Assembly: GCA_032173965.1 (NCBI GenBank)
Contig: CM063298.1
Location: forward strand, 9,175,501 to 9,239,500
DNA length: 64,000 nucleotides
Origin: Sitta carolinensis
Taxonomy: Eukaryota; Chordata; Aves; Passeriformes; Sittidae
Direction: 5' to 3'
Part shown: one piece after another, positions 1-11,100 of the stretch
How positions within the stretch are numbered: the first letter of the stretch is position 1
Layout of the letters: each line of letters begins with the position of its first letter
Position numbers and translations under genes: made by a program
The notes under the pieces: model-generated
The model's database searches: none
The model's input: the letters and a program-made list of their open reading frames with translations, nothing else
What the model was told of the DNA's origin: nothing

Positions 1-3000
1 TCTCTCCTCCCCTTTCAGGGTAGGTTTGCTCTGGCAGCCGGGAGCTGCTGTGATCCCACAGCACTGGGACAGCATTACCAGGACAGCCAGGGAGCAAACT
101 GCAATGGAAACCCTCCCCTCTACACAAAGCACTGCAGCACAGGAAGAGACTGATCTGTTCCTCACAGCTGATCCATATAATTATCATCCAGCAACACTTT
201 CCTCATCCCGTGTTGTGTTTCCAGAAGAGTGAAAGGGAAGGGATGCTGAAGCTGTTCTGTAGTATGAAAGTGCTGTCAGGTTTGAGTCGTGCTGATCCCA
301 GCAGCTCCTAACAACCCAAATGGAGCATTCCTGATGCAATCAAACACACATTTTACACTTCCTGCAGCACCACTACAGCTTTCAGCAGGACCAGCCTCAT
401 GAGTAAGACGTGGGCTGCTTAATGCCTTGGGAATATCCACATTTTAAGTGAACACACCAGAACGTGGGGATGTGAGTAACGGTGAAATTCCCCATGTGGT
501 CCATCACTACCCACAGAGATAGGAAGCTCTCAGGCACAGCAAACCCAGAGTCAAACAAGAGAAAAAAACCTACAGGAAGATTCCTGTTCCTGCTTCCATT
601 CCAGGATACAGGAGCAGCTTTGAAGCTTAGTGATTCCCATCTGACTGATTTCTGTTCCACTGGAATCACCAATTTGATGGCTTCAGCTTGTAACCCCTTC
701 CCTGTGAGAGCTGGAAGGGGCTGACAGAGGAGGGAACACTTCCTTAGGTTCACTTCCCTCCACAAGAAGTGCACTTCTCTTTTCAAGAAGGGACAGATGA
801 GCTGAAAAGCCACTGACAAAAGATAACTCAGATACTTTTTTTAAAATGTAATGATTACAGTTATGGCCTTGACCCACAGTCATGTTTGCTCCTACAGTAA
901 AAGTGCTTTTTGCCACCAGTGCCAGTGAGGCCAGAGTGAGTTTTGTTCCTCCAAATCTGCAGAAAAAGGAAGGGTTAAATTAATGACCAGCCTAGAAGAT
1001 GCCACAGGCTGAAGGGGACACGTTGGCACAGAGAAACCTGCAGGCTCTAGGGCCTGAGGTCCCAGTGGAGTCCAGGGAAGAGACGATGTCCAGAGCAGTT
1101 TCTGCCATGGTGGTTTCTGTGGCACCATAAATGCTGGGTAAAGCCAAGAGCACAGAACCCGACAAACACTGTGGGGTCCTACAAAGCATTCCAGCCCACT
1201 GGAGAAGAGTAAATACATCAGTCCAGTGTTTCCACACCTAAACAAAGGCACACCTCAGTTTTCAAACCAGCTTTAGGCTGCAACAGTGACAAAATAGAAA
1301 TTTCTCAGCAGTTTACAGGTATGGCCATTTATTTTGATGTTTTGTGTCTTCATTTCTGAAAAGCACTTTAGTGTACTTCTCAAAGCATTAGAAAAGGATC
1401 TGAAATCAGGAGCTCACATTTCCATTTCCATGACAGCTTCTATTTCCTTGTGTTACATTATTTCTTTGGTTTTTTCATTTAAAGCCTAAAAGTGGCAAAG
1501 GCACTTGATATAAAACCAGCAACACTGGAATCAGAGCAATGGGGGCCCATGGCAGAGCAACCACCCTGCTTTGTCACTTGCCAGTCAGGGAGATTCAGCC
1601 CCAGAGAGACTTCAGTGACTGCTCCTGTTCTCCCATCCTTGTGGGATCGGCCAGTCTTAAATTGCTGAGAAATTGGGTTATTGTGACAGTGCATGCAGAC
1701 ACCCACACTGTGAGCTCCAGCACTCCAGTGACTCACGTTCTATTCCCAGAAGCAAGAAGGAAGCAGGGAGCTTTCCCTCCCCTCTGCTCTCCTTCGGGTG
1801 GCCAAAGATCACCTGTCCTTCAGCGCTTTACAAGAGCCCTAAACTCATAAAAGGTCAGCACTGTGTTCCCTGCAGTGCAGCGTCATCATTCCTAAGAGGA
1901 ACAGCTCCAGGAACTGCCAAACAGAAGCCAATTGTGTTTTTTCTTCTTGTGTTTTCTCATCACTCAGCTCACAGGCCAGGTGAGGTCAGATGGGACATGG
2001 GATACTGCCAGCTCACAGATTTCCAAGACAAATTCCTTAGGGTGTTTTGGAAGGGATGTTATTCAAAAAAGGGGGTTATCTTGCATTTATTGCTACAGAA
2101 CTCAAAGAAGCCTTTACACAAAGAAGTTTTACACTGAAATGATAATCTAAAGGCATTTTGCAAAAAAGAGAAACTCTTCTTCTTACACAGCTGTACTGGG
2201 CAAATACCAAATGTCACTGCTCCATTACAGACCCTGCAGATCTGAAATTGAGCTCATCCTCAAAAATCTGTTTCCATCTCCATTGCAGCGGCAAGATGAA
2301 AGTGCAGAGCACTGAGAAGCAAACTAACAAACTATTCTGTTCTTTTCAAGTCTATGGGATAGCAGGAATAAAGTTGCCAAGATGCTCACACCTCATTAGC
2401 TGCTTGATGTGCTACTGCCAAGATGTCATCAGAGGCGTTTGACTAAAATCAACAGAATAATTCGTGTTTACACACGACTTAACAGCGTCAGCAACAGGTA
2501 CATGAACTGCAGTCTACAACAACAGAGGCCACAAGAGTGCCTTAAGCAAGAATATTATTTGTTAAGGCAAAAGGATGTTACAAAATGATGAGCTTCTACT
2601 CATTATTCCACAAAAATGACACTTACTCATAAGACTGGTGCTATTTTTGTCTTGCCAAAGCCGGATGAGGCACATGCACCCCCTTTGTGGAGCAGTCCTT
2701 CCCCTCTAACACAGGGAAAAGATAACCCAAGGATGCACAGGGGGCTCTTGTATCAGCGCGTGCCTGCCAGTGTGATTAGCAGTGTTAACCCCCATGTTTA
2801 AAACACAAACCAGGTAAAAAGAAGGAAAAAAGCAATTACACCAGTCATTTTGAATGTGAGTACTTCTACTGAGAAAGGGCTGAACTGTGGGCAGTTCCCA
2901 AAGAAGCCCCTGAAGCACAGGCTTTGAGGAGCCCGACGAGCCACACACGGCGAGCAGCCAAGGGCAGCAAGCCCCAGCAAGCCCGCTCCTGCTCCTTCTC

Positions 3001-3283
3001 CCCCCACTCACCCACCCAACTCTCCGACGCGCTGGGCGCACACACGGCCGGCCCAGTGCTAAACCAACGGGAGCACCGCTAAATCCCGCTGCCAGCGGCC
3101 TTCCCGGCTCCTGCCAGCGGCTGCAGCCGCCACAGCCCGGGCACCCCCGAGGGCGGCAGCAGCCCCGGGACGCAGGGGACCCGGCGCGATGAGTCGGGAG
3201 CCGCGGCGGCCCCAGGCCCGGCCCCGGCTCTGCGCCGCCGCCCCTCCGCGGCACCACCCGGCTCCCCGGGCCCGCAGCCTCAC
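1..3283 (-). other. WDR45B: WDR45B intron 1 (partial)
   Basis: No coding exon was recognised here. The sequence is unique-looking and moderately AT-rich from 1 to about 2900, then becomes CpG-rich toward the WDR45B start. The open frames in this stretch (for example 397-819 and 892-1251 on the minus strand) resemble no family and lack splice context. No retroposon was recognised. Confidence 0.6.
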
Positions 3284-3350
3284 CGTGGTCCTGGTTGAAG
3301 CCGGCGTAGAGCAGCCCGTTGCCGTGCGGGTTGGCCGGGAGCAGGTTCAT
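3284..3350 (-). CDS. WDR45B: WDR45B (WIPI3) first coding exon, partial gene
   Basis: On the minus strand an ATG at 3350 opens a reading frame that starts MNLLPANPHGNGLLYAGFNQ and continues with D and H, the near-invariant N terminus of WDR45B/WIPI3. The exon holds 22 codons plus one base and ends at a GT donor (CG|GTGAGG, GT at 3283-3282). The family is a seven-bladed WD40 propeller (PROPPIN) of about 344 residues that binds phosphatidylinositol 3-phosphate through an FRRG motif and acts in autophagosome formation. Only the start of the first blade is here. I searched the minus strand down to position 1 and found no exon 2, so intron 1 is longer than 3.2 kb. The gene runs off the left edge. 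It points away from FN3K, so the two genes are head to head with 4.6 kb between their starts. Confidence rests on the match of all 22 codons to the family start with one substitution (A for C at residue 6). Confidence 0.93.
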
Positions 3351-3424
3351 GGCTCCGGCTCGGCCCCTTCGCCCCCGCCCCTCACACCATGGCGGCGCCC
3401 GCCCGCCTCAACCCCGCCGCGGGA

Positions 3425-3580
3425 GCCCGAACCGAGCCGAGCGCGCCCGAGTCGGGCCCGGTCCCGCGAGCCCGCCGGAGCCGAGCCGGAGCCGAGCCGG
3501 AGCGAGCCCGGCCGGGCCGAGCGGAGCCGAACCCGCCCGAGCCGGGCCGAGCGGAGCCGAGTCCGGCCGAGTCCCGGCGC
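3425..3580. repeat. GC-rich degenerate tandem repeat (GAGCCG-type)
   Basis: Short GAGCCG, GAGCCGG and GGGCCGAGCG words recur many times over about 150 bases just upstream of the WDR45B start. It is probably transcribed as 5' UTR or promoter. The long overlapping frames on both strands (3189-3903) are composition artefacts rich in R, A, P and S. Confidence 0.65.
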
Positions 3581-4035
3581 GCCAGGCGGACAGGCCGGCG
3601 GCTGCTTCCGGCCCCGCCAGGCCCCGCTGCCGAGCGCAGAGCCCAGCCAGCCGCGGGAGCGCCGAGCACTCGAGCGCCGCGGGAATGGCGGCGGGAGCGC
3701 CGGGGCTGGGCCGGGACTGAGGGCCGGAGGCACCGGCACTGACCGTCGGGCCGGAGGGGAGCAAGGGTGTCCCGGGCCCCTCCCAGATCCAAAGGACTAT
3801 TTGGTAAAAGCTTTCTCATCAAACTAGCAAAAACACAGGAGTTACGGTTGGAACACGCTAAAATAGGGATTTCCTGACTTGACAAAACCCCAGACCAAAC
3901 CAACCCCCAAACTCAACCACTAACCACTAATACGCCTTGAAAATGTGGAAGTTCTCTGGACCCAAGGCCCTGAGCACCCTAAGTGGATTTATAAAGTAAT
4001 TTTACTTCAAGCAGGACGATGGACCCGACAGGCTG

Positions 4036-4076
4036 GTGAGGGCCCTTCCAGCCCGGATTATTCCATGACTGTGTGG
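4036..4076 (+). mobile_element. Fragment of CR1 retroposon 3' end
   Basis: The segment contains GGGCCCTTCCAGCCC followed by ATTATTCCATGACTGTGTG. This resembles the avian CR1 tail, which normally reads close to GGTCCCTTCCAACCC then ATTCTATGATTCTGTG. Only a short degraded piece is visible, so the call is tentative. Confidence 0.5.
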
Positions 4077-5719
4077 TGAGCCGGAGCCCAGACCGTGTGT
4101 GCTCACGCCAACACCGGCCATTCCCCGCCCCTCCCGTGCGTTCACCTCCTCCGGGCTCGCTCTGTGCCTTCCGCTGGGGTCGCATCTCGGACCTGGGACC
4201 AGCTCTGTCGGGAGGTGACCTCAGCTTTTCAGTGCACAAGGGCTGAGTGCAGCCCCGAGCTCTGCACAGACCAGCTGCTGGAGTATTCTTTGGGTATATG
4301 TGAAATAGCAAACCCTTCTTTGGTTTTTTTTAAAGCTTCCCCTGCCCAACTAGGACCCCAGGTTTTACTTAATCCAAGTTGGACTGCTGCAGACGTTACC
4401 AGGAGCGAGGAGTGCTGCTCCAGCCTCTCCTTATCTTGTGGTTATCTTGGCTGGCAGGAGGAACGGAGCCTCTGGCCTTGGGGACCTTGGGGACGGACAC
4501 ACATCCACGGAAAAGCTCCCTCCAGCCAGGCATTCTTCCTGCATATCACAGAAAGGGACCAGAGTGGTGATTGAGGAGCCAAGGGTATAATTTGGAATAA
4601 ATAAACCAACGCAGCCGTGTACACGGGACAGAACCGCTCCTCCTCCACCCGGCCGCTGGGCGGGCGTATGCAGAGCACTGCCACAGTCTGGGTGTCTCCG
4701 ATTGAGGTTTAACCCCTCGGAGCTGCAGGCAGCCGTGGCCGTGGCCGTATCCCCGTGGCCGTGGCCGTTCCCGTGTCCGGCGGCAGTGAAGTTTAATTTC
4801 AATATCCCGACAGCTCCATCCCACCAGCGGTTCCCGCAGCTCCCCCAGCACACGCAGCCCGGCAGAGCCACAGGAATTCCTCAAACCCCGCCGGGTGACA
4901 CTTGTTCTGATGGCACTTTTCTTTAAGCTGATGTACTGATTGCTCCGGGTCCCAGCACCACTCCGGCATTTTACTGGCAGGAATTCTCACACTCACAGAG
5001 GATGTCAGTGCTGATCCCGGAGGAGCATCACAGGCTCTTGGTGGTATCTCACTGCAGTGATAGGAAACTGGGATGAAGCTGCACCAAAGGATTGTTATTA
5101 CTGAGGAGGAGGAGTCATACAATCCCTTCACACATGAAAGTCTTGGCTTGAGATATTCTTCCACATTTCAGGTAATAATTTTGTAGACAGATGCTGTATC
5201 AGAAGCTCTATATGATACTTAAAGGCTGAATTCACATTCCTGGTATATAATTCAGGTATATTGTTCTTTTCTTCGAATTCTTCTAGAGGAAGATAAAGCC
5301 AAATCTCCCCAGTTAAAGAAACCATTTCTAAAGAATCTGACGACAGGACTTATTTTCCAGAAACATTCAATTTGTTTATTTGAAATAGTGTTCTTCAAGT
5401 CATCTTTCTTTTACCATAGTGTCTGTGGCATTTTTCTCCTAGAACTTTCTCATAGAGTGGTATGAAACGTAATTTATTCTTACAGAAAAGTATTTAACCT
5501 ACAAATTAATTCCCCAGAGTATTAAAAAACATACAAAAACATTTATCAAATTAATTGCATACACTAACGAGACAAAACCTGTTGTGCATGTGCATAATAA
5601 TTATAGATCCATTTTTAGCTTAGTGAAGTTTGTCCTTAAAAGTTACTGAGGGAACTTCACAAGGAATCCAAATGCACAATTGTAGCATTATGGAATTTGT
5701 CACACTATTGGTAGAATTT

Positions 5720-5825
5720 AACAATTATAAATACATTGTTAAGTATATTTAATACGTTTTATTGTATTGAACACATTTTAATTGCGTTTAATATATATTC
5801 ATTGTGTTTAATCCATTTTAAGTAC
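5720..5825. repeat. AT-rich degenerate repeat
   Basis: Words like GTTTAATAC, CATTTTAA and ATTGTGTTTAAT recur about every 30 bases (roughly 3-4 copies). It lies in the WDR45B-FN3K intergenic region, away from any coding exon. Confidence 0.4.
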
Positions 5826-6259
5826 CTCTGCCTGAGTATGCAGACCCATGACTCATTTTTATATTTTGTAATCATTTGCAAAAAAGAAAGGATTTTCTTT
5901 TCTTTTTATTAGTAAGTCACTTTCCAGATGTCATGGAATTAAGAATTGAATCTAATGGTATTTTTCCCCCGTATGAAAACACACAAAACAGTGAAACCAA
6001 TGGTGTTGTGCACATCAGAAACTAAAACTCAATACAAAAATCCATCAGCAGAATGCCATGGCCTTTTGGTGGCATTAGATGTGTCATTCCTCCCAAAGCA
6101 CCATTTCTGTGGTGAGCAAGCTCTAAAATGAGACTTCATGTTCTAATTTGTGTCAGTGTGGTTCGTACGTGGGGTGTGCACTGCCATTAAACAGGAATCC
6201 GTGTGTTCGAGTCTGGAGGGCCACGGGGCGCTTGTGCCGAGTGGGAACAGGGTCAGACT

Positions 6260-7344
6260 CGGGTCACACCGGAATAGTCCCTCATAACAACGGGAATAGT
6301 CCTCATAACAGCGGGGAAGATAGCCCTCATGACACCGGGATAGTCCCTCAGAACCGGGATAGCCCTCATGACACCGGGAATAGTCCCTCTGACAGGAATG
6401 TCCTCATGACAGCGGGAATAGTCCCTCATGACAGCGGGAATAGTCCCTCATGACAGCAAGCCCGGGAATAGTCCCTCATGATACCAGGAATAGCCCTAGT
6501 GACAGCGGGAATAGTCCCCTCATGACACCGGGAATAGTCCCTCATGACACCGGGAATAGTCCCTCATAACAGCGGGAACAGCCCCTCATGACACGGGAAT
6601 AGTCCCTCATGACAGCGGGAATAGTCCCTCATGACATTGGGAATAGTCCCTCATGACAGCGGGAATAGTCCCTCATAGTACCGGGAACATCCCTCATAAC
6701 AGCGGGAAAGCCCCTAATGACAGCGGGAATAGTGCCTCATAACAGCGGAAATAGTCTCTCATGACACCGGGAATAGTCCCTCATAACAGCGGGAACAGCC
6801 CCTCATGACACCGGGAATAGTCCCTCATAACAGCGGGAACGCCGCTCATGACAGCGGGAAGAGCATCCCTCAAAGTAGGAACAGCCCCCCATTTTGGCGG
6901 GAACAGCATCCCCTCACAGCGGGAACCCCTGTTCCCATAACAGCGGGGACAGTCCCCATAACACCGGGAGCATCCCCCCTCACACCGGGAGCAGTCCTCC
7001 TCACACCGGAACATCCCCCTCAACACCGGGAGCAGTTCCCCTCACACCGGGAGCAGCTCTCCTCACACCGGGAAAACATCCCTCAAAGGACAGTCCCCCT
7101 CTCCTCACCGGAGACACATCCCCTCCCCTCACACGGGACCCTTTCCTACACGGGAGCAGTCCCCCTCACACCGGGAACATCCCCCCTCACCACAGCCCGG
7201 GCAGTCCTAACCGGTCTCTCCTCACACCGGGAACATCTCCCCTCACACCGGGAGCAGTCTCCCCTCACACCGGGAGCAGTCTCTCCTCACACCGGGAACA
7301 TTCCCCCTCACACCGGGAACATCCCCCCTCACACCGGGACCCCG
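6260..7344. repeat. Minisatellite, about 22 bp unit, two subfamilies
   Basis: Roughly 1.1 kb of tandem units of about 22-25 bp. In the left part (6260 to about 6850) the core is GGGAATAGTCCCTCATGACA with AGC/ACC variants. From about 6900 to 7344 it becomes GGGAGCAGTCCCCCTCACAC, so the array has a left and a right subfamily. Units lose or gain one to four bases, so apparent frames (6805-7697 plus, 6781-7026 minus) arise by chance and are not genes. It sits between WDR45B and FN3K, ending about 640 bases before the FN3K ATG. Confidence 0.95.
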
Positions 7345-7987
7345 GGTGCCGTGACCCGCGCCGTGCCCGCAGTCCCGTCCCGCAGCCCGGCCGGGATTTC
7401 CCCGCTTCCACGGCACTGTCCGGCCGACTTTCCGCAGGGAATCCTGGCTCCGGCCGCGCTCCCCCGCCTGGCTCCTCCTGCTCCCCGCAAGCCCCCGCCC
7501 CGTTAGCGGATTTCATCGCATCCTCCCTGGCTGCAGCTCGGATTTCGCCCCAATGCCGCCCGGTCCGCGCCGTGGCCCATTCCTGCGCCTGCCTTCCAGC
7601 TTCCCATCAGAGGCTTGGCCTAAAGCGGCCCTTCCGCCGCGATCCCGGAGCTTTAAGCGGCTCCAAACTACAAATACCAGCACTCCAGCCCCGCTGAGAG
7701 GCCCCAGCCCACTCTGCTAGACTTAATCCTCTCCAGTTATTCTAGCAAGTATTTATAGAGACTTTTATTTTCACATATAGCTAATAAAACGCCCACGCAA
7801 GCAAAGCATTTTGAAATATTCTCTCTGGCTGAGCTATTTTTTTAGCTGGTTTTGTTTTTATTTTTTTCTCTGGTGGGTGGCCCTTCCTGCCTCATCGCAG
7901 AGTGACAGTGGCAGAAGGACCCAGACCTTTAATCCCGTTTCGCAGCAGGTTTAGCAGAGGAGCGGCTGCAGCAGCCTGGAAATGACC
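7345..7987 (+). promoter_or_regulatory. FN3K: Probable FN3K promoter and 5' UTR region
   Basis: A GC-rich, CpG-containing block (about 7345-7690) follows the minisatellite and precedes the FN3K start. At 7666-7682 the sequence ACTACAAATACCAGCA differs at two positions from the ACTACAATTCCCAGCA element bound by ZNF143 at many vertebrate promoters. An AT-rich stretch with TATTTATAG (7750-7758) follows. The transcription start is unknown. The promoter call rests on position and composition; the ZNF143-like site is a weak match. Confidence 0.45.
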
Positions 7988-8128
7988 ATGGAGAAGATCC
8001 TGAAGGCAGAGCTGAACACCAACCTTCTGAAGGCACTGGGGAGCTCTGGGGGAGGATGCATCAGCCAAGGCCAAACGTACGAGACAGACAGAGGACGGGT
8101 CTTTGTGAAAATCAACCACAAACCTCAG
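7988..8128 (+). CDS. FN3K: FN3K coding exon 1 (residues 1-47)
   Basis: Encodes MEKILKAEL through FVKINHKPQ, including the P-loop GGGCISQG. Ends in CAG|GTCAAT, phase 0. An in-frame ATG two codons upstream (7982) is the alternative start. Confidence 0.93.
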
Positions 8129-11100
8129 GTCAATGCCAGCAGATCTTATGGTTGCATAGAGATAGCTTTATATTTTAAAAGCAGATGATTGTTAATAATG
8201 CATAATTATTCCAGTTCTCAGTATTCTTTTTAAAACTCTGTCTGTTTTATATCCAGAGTTAATGTTGGAGGTTTGGTTAATGTGAAATGTAGTGTAATAC
8301 AATGTGATAACCCTCAACAGCAGGAATGAGCTGTGATTCCTGTAAAATGGAGGCCAAGCACAAAGCTGTTATTGTGGTACTTGGAGTTTGGAAAAGCCCA
8401 GAGCTGACTGCATTCACTGCATTCCTTTTCATGTTCCAGTTGGGAGGATTGATAATGAGAGGGCACAAACAGGGGCCAGTGCTAAAACTCAGGTATTCTC
8501 TTTAAAGCTACAGAAGTTTCAAACATCCCTGTAGCTTTTTGCATTTCTAAAAGTCAAACTCTTGCAGCTTCTCAAGCCAAACTCTTGACTTTTCTATTAC
8601 TAAATGAATACTCAATTGCTTTTTCTAACACCACAGTGCATCAGAAATTTGCTCTATCAATATCAAAATCATTCTAAACTGCCATGAAGAACAGTACCTT
8701 TGCTTCAAAAATGCAGGGCACATGCTGAATATTTGTGCTGTCATCTCCATCCAGTGGCCTGTGGGGAAAGAAGAACCAGTTTAAGGGCTCAGTGTTACCT
8801 CATTTAGTAGTGGCCACATTATCCTCAGAGATGCTGTTGCATGTAGGTTGTTTGGTGCCTTCATAAGTCGCTGGAAATCAGGGTGAAATGTGACATACCC
8901 TACAACTCTGGAATGAATTTAGGAAAAAAAAAGAAGTTAGGCTTTAGCCCTTAAGTCTTCCCATGTGGACTGAAGCCCTGCTGCAGCTCTCTCCTTTTTT
9001 TCAAGAGGGGTTAATTCCTTGCCACTTTGTCAAAAGTCTGTTTCTATCAAAGTACTCATTGTAGACAACCATAGTTTAGCCCAAGGATACTCTTGTTCCT
9101 TGACAGGCTAGAAAAATGTTTGAAGGGGAAATGGCAAGTCTGGAAGCGATTCAGAAAACCAAAATTGTGAGGGTGCCTCAGCCCATCAAAGTGATTGACC
9201 TGCCTGGAGGAGGGGCCATGTTTGCCATGGAGTACCTAAAGATGAAGCACCTCAACAAGTATGGCCATGCATCTCTTTTAACTTCATTTTGGGGCACTTG
9301 TTTTTAATGTCTTACAATCAGCCAGGAAACTTCATGAGCAGAGTTGCTTTATATTGTCTCAGAGACAGAGCTTCTCTCTGTTGAGATCTGCATTTCTCTG
9401 TGTACATATTAAAATATATGTATGTATGTATCTATATATGTGTGTACATACTCCTTGTCCATATTTTGCTTTTCCTGCACTAGAAATGGCTGCCACTACT
9501 CATTTGTGTGCTGAGATGTTGCTGCAGAGAATGTGATCACAGCTGAGTTTGGCTCAGTGTTCTCTCATGAGATTTTTCATTGGAATTTCTTCTCCCAGCC
9601 CGACAGGTTTCTTTAACCTTACAGGCTGCTTAGAAACCTCTGCTTCTCTAAGTAGAATCTTCCAGTATGATTTAAGTTAAAATGGCATGAATTTGCATTT
9701 CATCTGTCAGCCAACCTGAACATGGAATTCAGGAGTCGTGTGTTACTGAAAACAGATTTTTGGGAACACTGCTGTGTTCCAGGCCCCCTATGGGCACAGT
9801 GTCATGCCTATGGCTCTTCTGGCAGCTGCTTGTCCAACCCATCTATTTTATTTGGGACAATAATGGCAATTCCACAGCTCCCACAGTTTATTCTAGTCCA
9901 TCCCACTGCTCCTAGAAAGGATTTTCCAATGTCTAACCGTAGTCCTTTGGTCGCAAATTTAAATCCATCATTTTCCCTCCATTCTGGGCATGGAGAAGAA
10001 ATTAGTTTCCATCCATGAAACTCCTGTTAAGATACCTGTAGAATATTTACCTGGTTTTTCGTTGTGTGCCTTCAGCATTAGGCAGCCTTGATCCAATCCC
10101 TGCCCATGGCTTCTTTTCAGACTTACCCTCCCAGCTGCTGTTGAGCTGATTTGGAAGGATAAAGCCCAACAGGAGGGACCATGTTCTGTTCTCTGCTGAT
10201 TGTGGGGCTGATAAGGGCGAGCACACGATCCTCCTGCCCTTTCTGCTCCTGTTTATACCACCTCGTGTTCTCTGTACCTTTCCTGCAAGAGCATTTAGTG
10301 TGTTTGTGGTATTATCTGTGTCTTCAGAGCTGTTATCAAGTCATTTGCTCCCTGTTAGGTGCTTTCGAAATTGATTAAGGTTCTATGTTTGCCAAAAATA
10401 GCCTTGGTCATACTCAACTGAGGGATTTTTTCCCCGTGTAATATTTGTTCACTTGTTTCAGTTTCCTTTTGGTTTATTTGATCCTACAGATACTCTTCGA
10501 AGTTGGGAGAGCAGATAGCAGAGCTTCATCTTTATAACCAGAAACTTGGAGAGAAGCTGAGGACCGAGGGAAGCACAGTTGGTAAAGCATTGATGTAATG
10601 TACTAAACCCGAAGGGAAGCAACTCCCTTGGCTTTGATGTAGCATTGCTTTTCACTTTCCTAAGTCAAACGACAATTTGGACTCTTCTTCGGTGTCAGTG
10701 AAACCTTTCAGCCTCATGCACTCTCACTCTCTTAAAATGTTCTTGAGCTTACAGAAATCCCATTTTTTGCTTGCTGTTCGTTTAGATAATTAACTGATTA
10801 CAGAATATTGTCCCTTAGTAAATGCAGAATTAAGCTCCCCTTTAAAGATGTTTGGGATGACATTTTTGAACTGAAATAAGTAGCAAAATATTCAAAAATT
10901 GCTGCTCCTCAAAGTGAATTAAAGCATAAATTAAAAAAAAAAAAAAAAAACAACCCAGCTATGTAAAGAATTTTTTTTTTTAGTTGTTACTATTAAAATC
11001 TGAAGTACCAGTCTGTATCTGTATTGTTCCCATGACTCCAGGAGTGGACTGGGTCTGACTCTTACTGATGGACAAATTATAATCCATTATTTTGAGGAAA

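Larger units (their letters stand above)
2990..3780. promoter_or_regulatory. WDR45B: CpG-rich promoter block of WDR45B
   Basis: Dense CG dinucleotides and very high GC begin near 2990 and stop sharply near 3780. The WDR45B ATG (3350) lies inside. No TATA box is evident upstream of the ATG (positions above 3350 on this minus-strand gene), as expected for a CpG-island housekeeping promoter. The transcription start cannot be fixed from sequence alone. Assignment as a promoter is inference from composition and position. Confidence 0.7.
3780..6259. other. Intergenic, WDR45B to FN3K, left part
   Basis: Apart from the CR1 fragment near 4036, a short GCCGTG run at 4734-4776 and the AT-rich repeat near 5720, nothing is recognised. 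No open frame resembles a Rab GTPase or a second FN3K-family gene. The block from about 5300 to 5950 is strongly AT-rich. Confidence 0.55.

Noticed and set aside
3189..3903. Several overlapping R/A/P/S-rich frames on both strands
   Set aside because: All arise from GC-rich composition and short repeats at the WDR45B promoter; none matches a family.
6260..7344. Regular repeats that might suggest a CRISPR-like array
   Set aside because: There are no unique spacers between repeats; units are contiguous. The context is a vertebrate genome. It is a minisatellite.
6781..7697. Proline, threonine and histidine-rich frames on the plus strand and a cysteine-rich minus frame
   Set aside because: They follow the 22 bp minisatellite; unit lengths vary without respect to codon triplets.
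7982..7987. Alternative FN3K start two codons upstream
   Set aside because: In-frame ATG at 7982 is possible, but 7988 has the better context (ACCATGG) and matches the ME start of the family.
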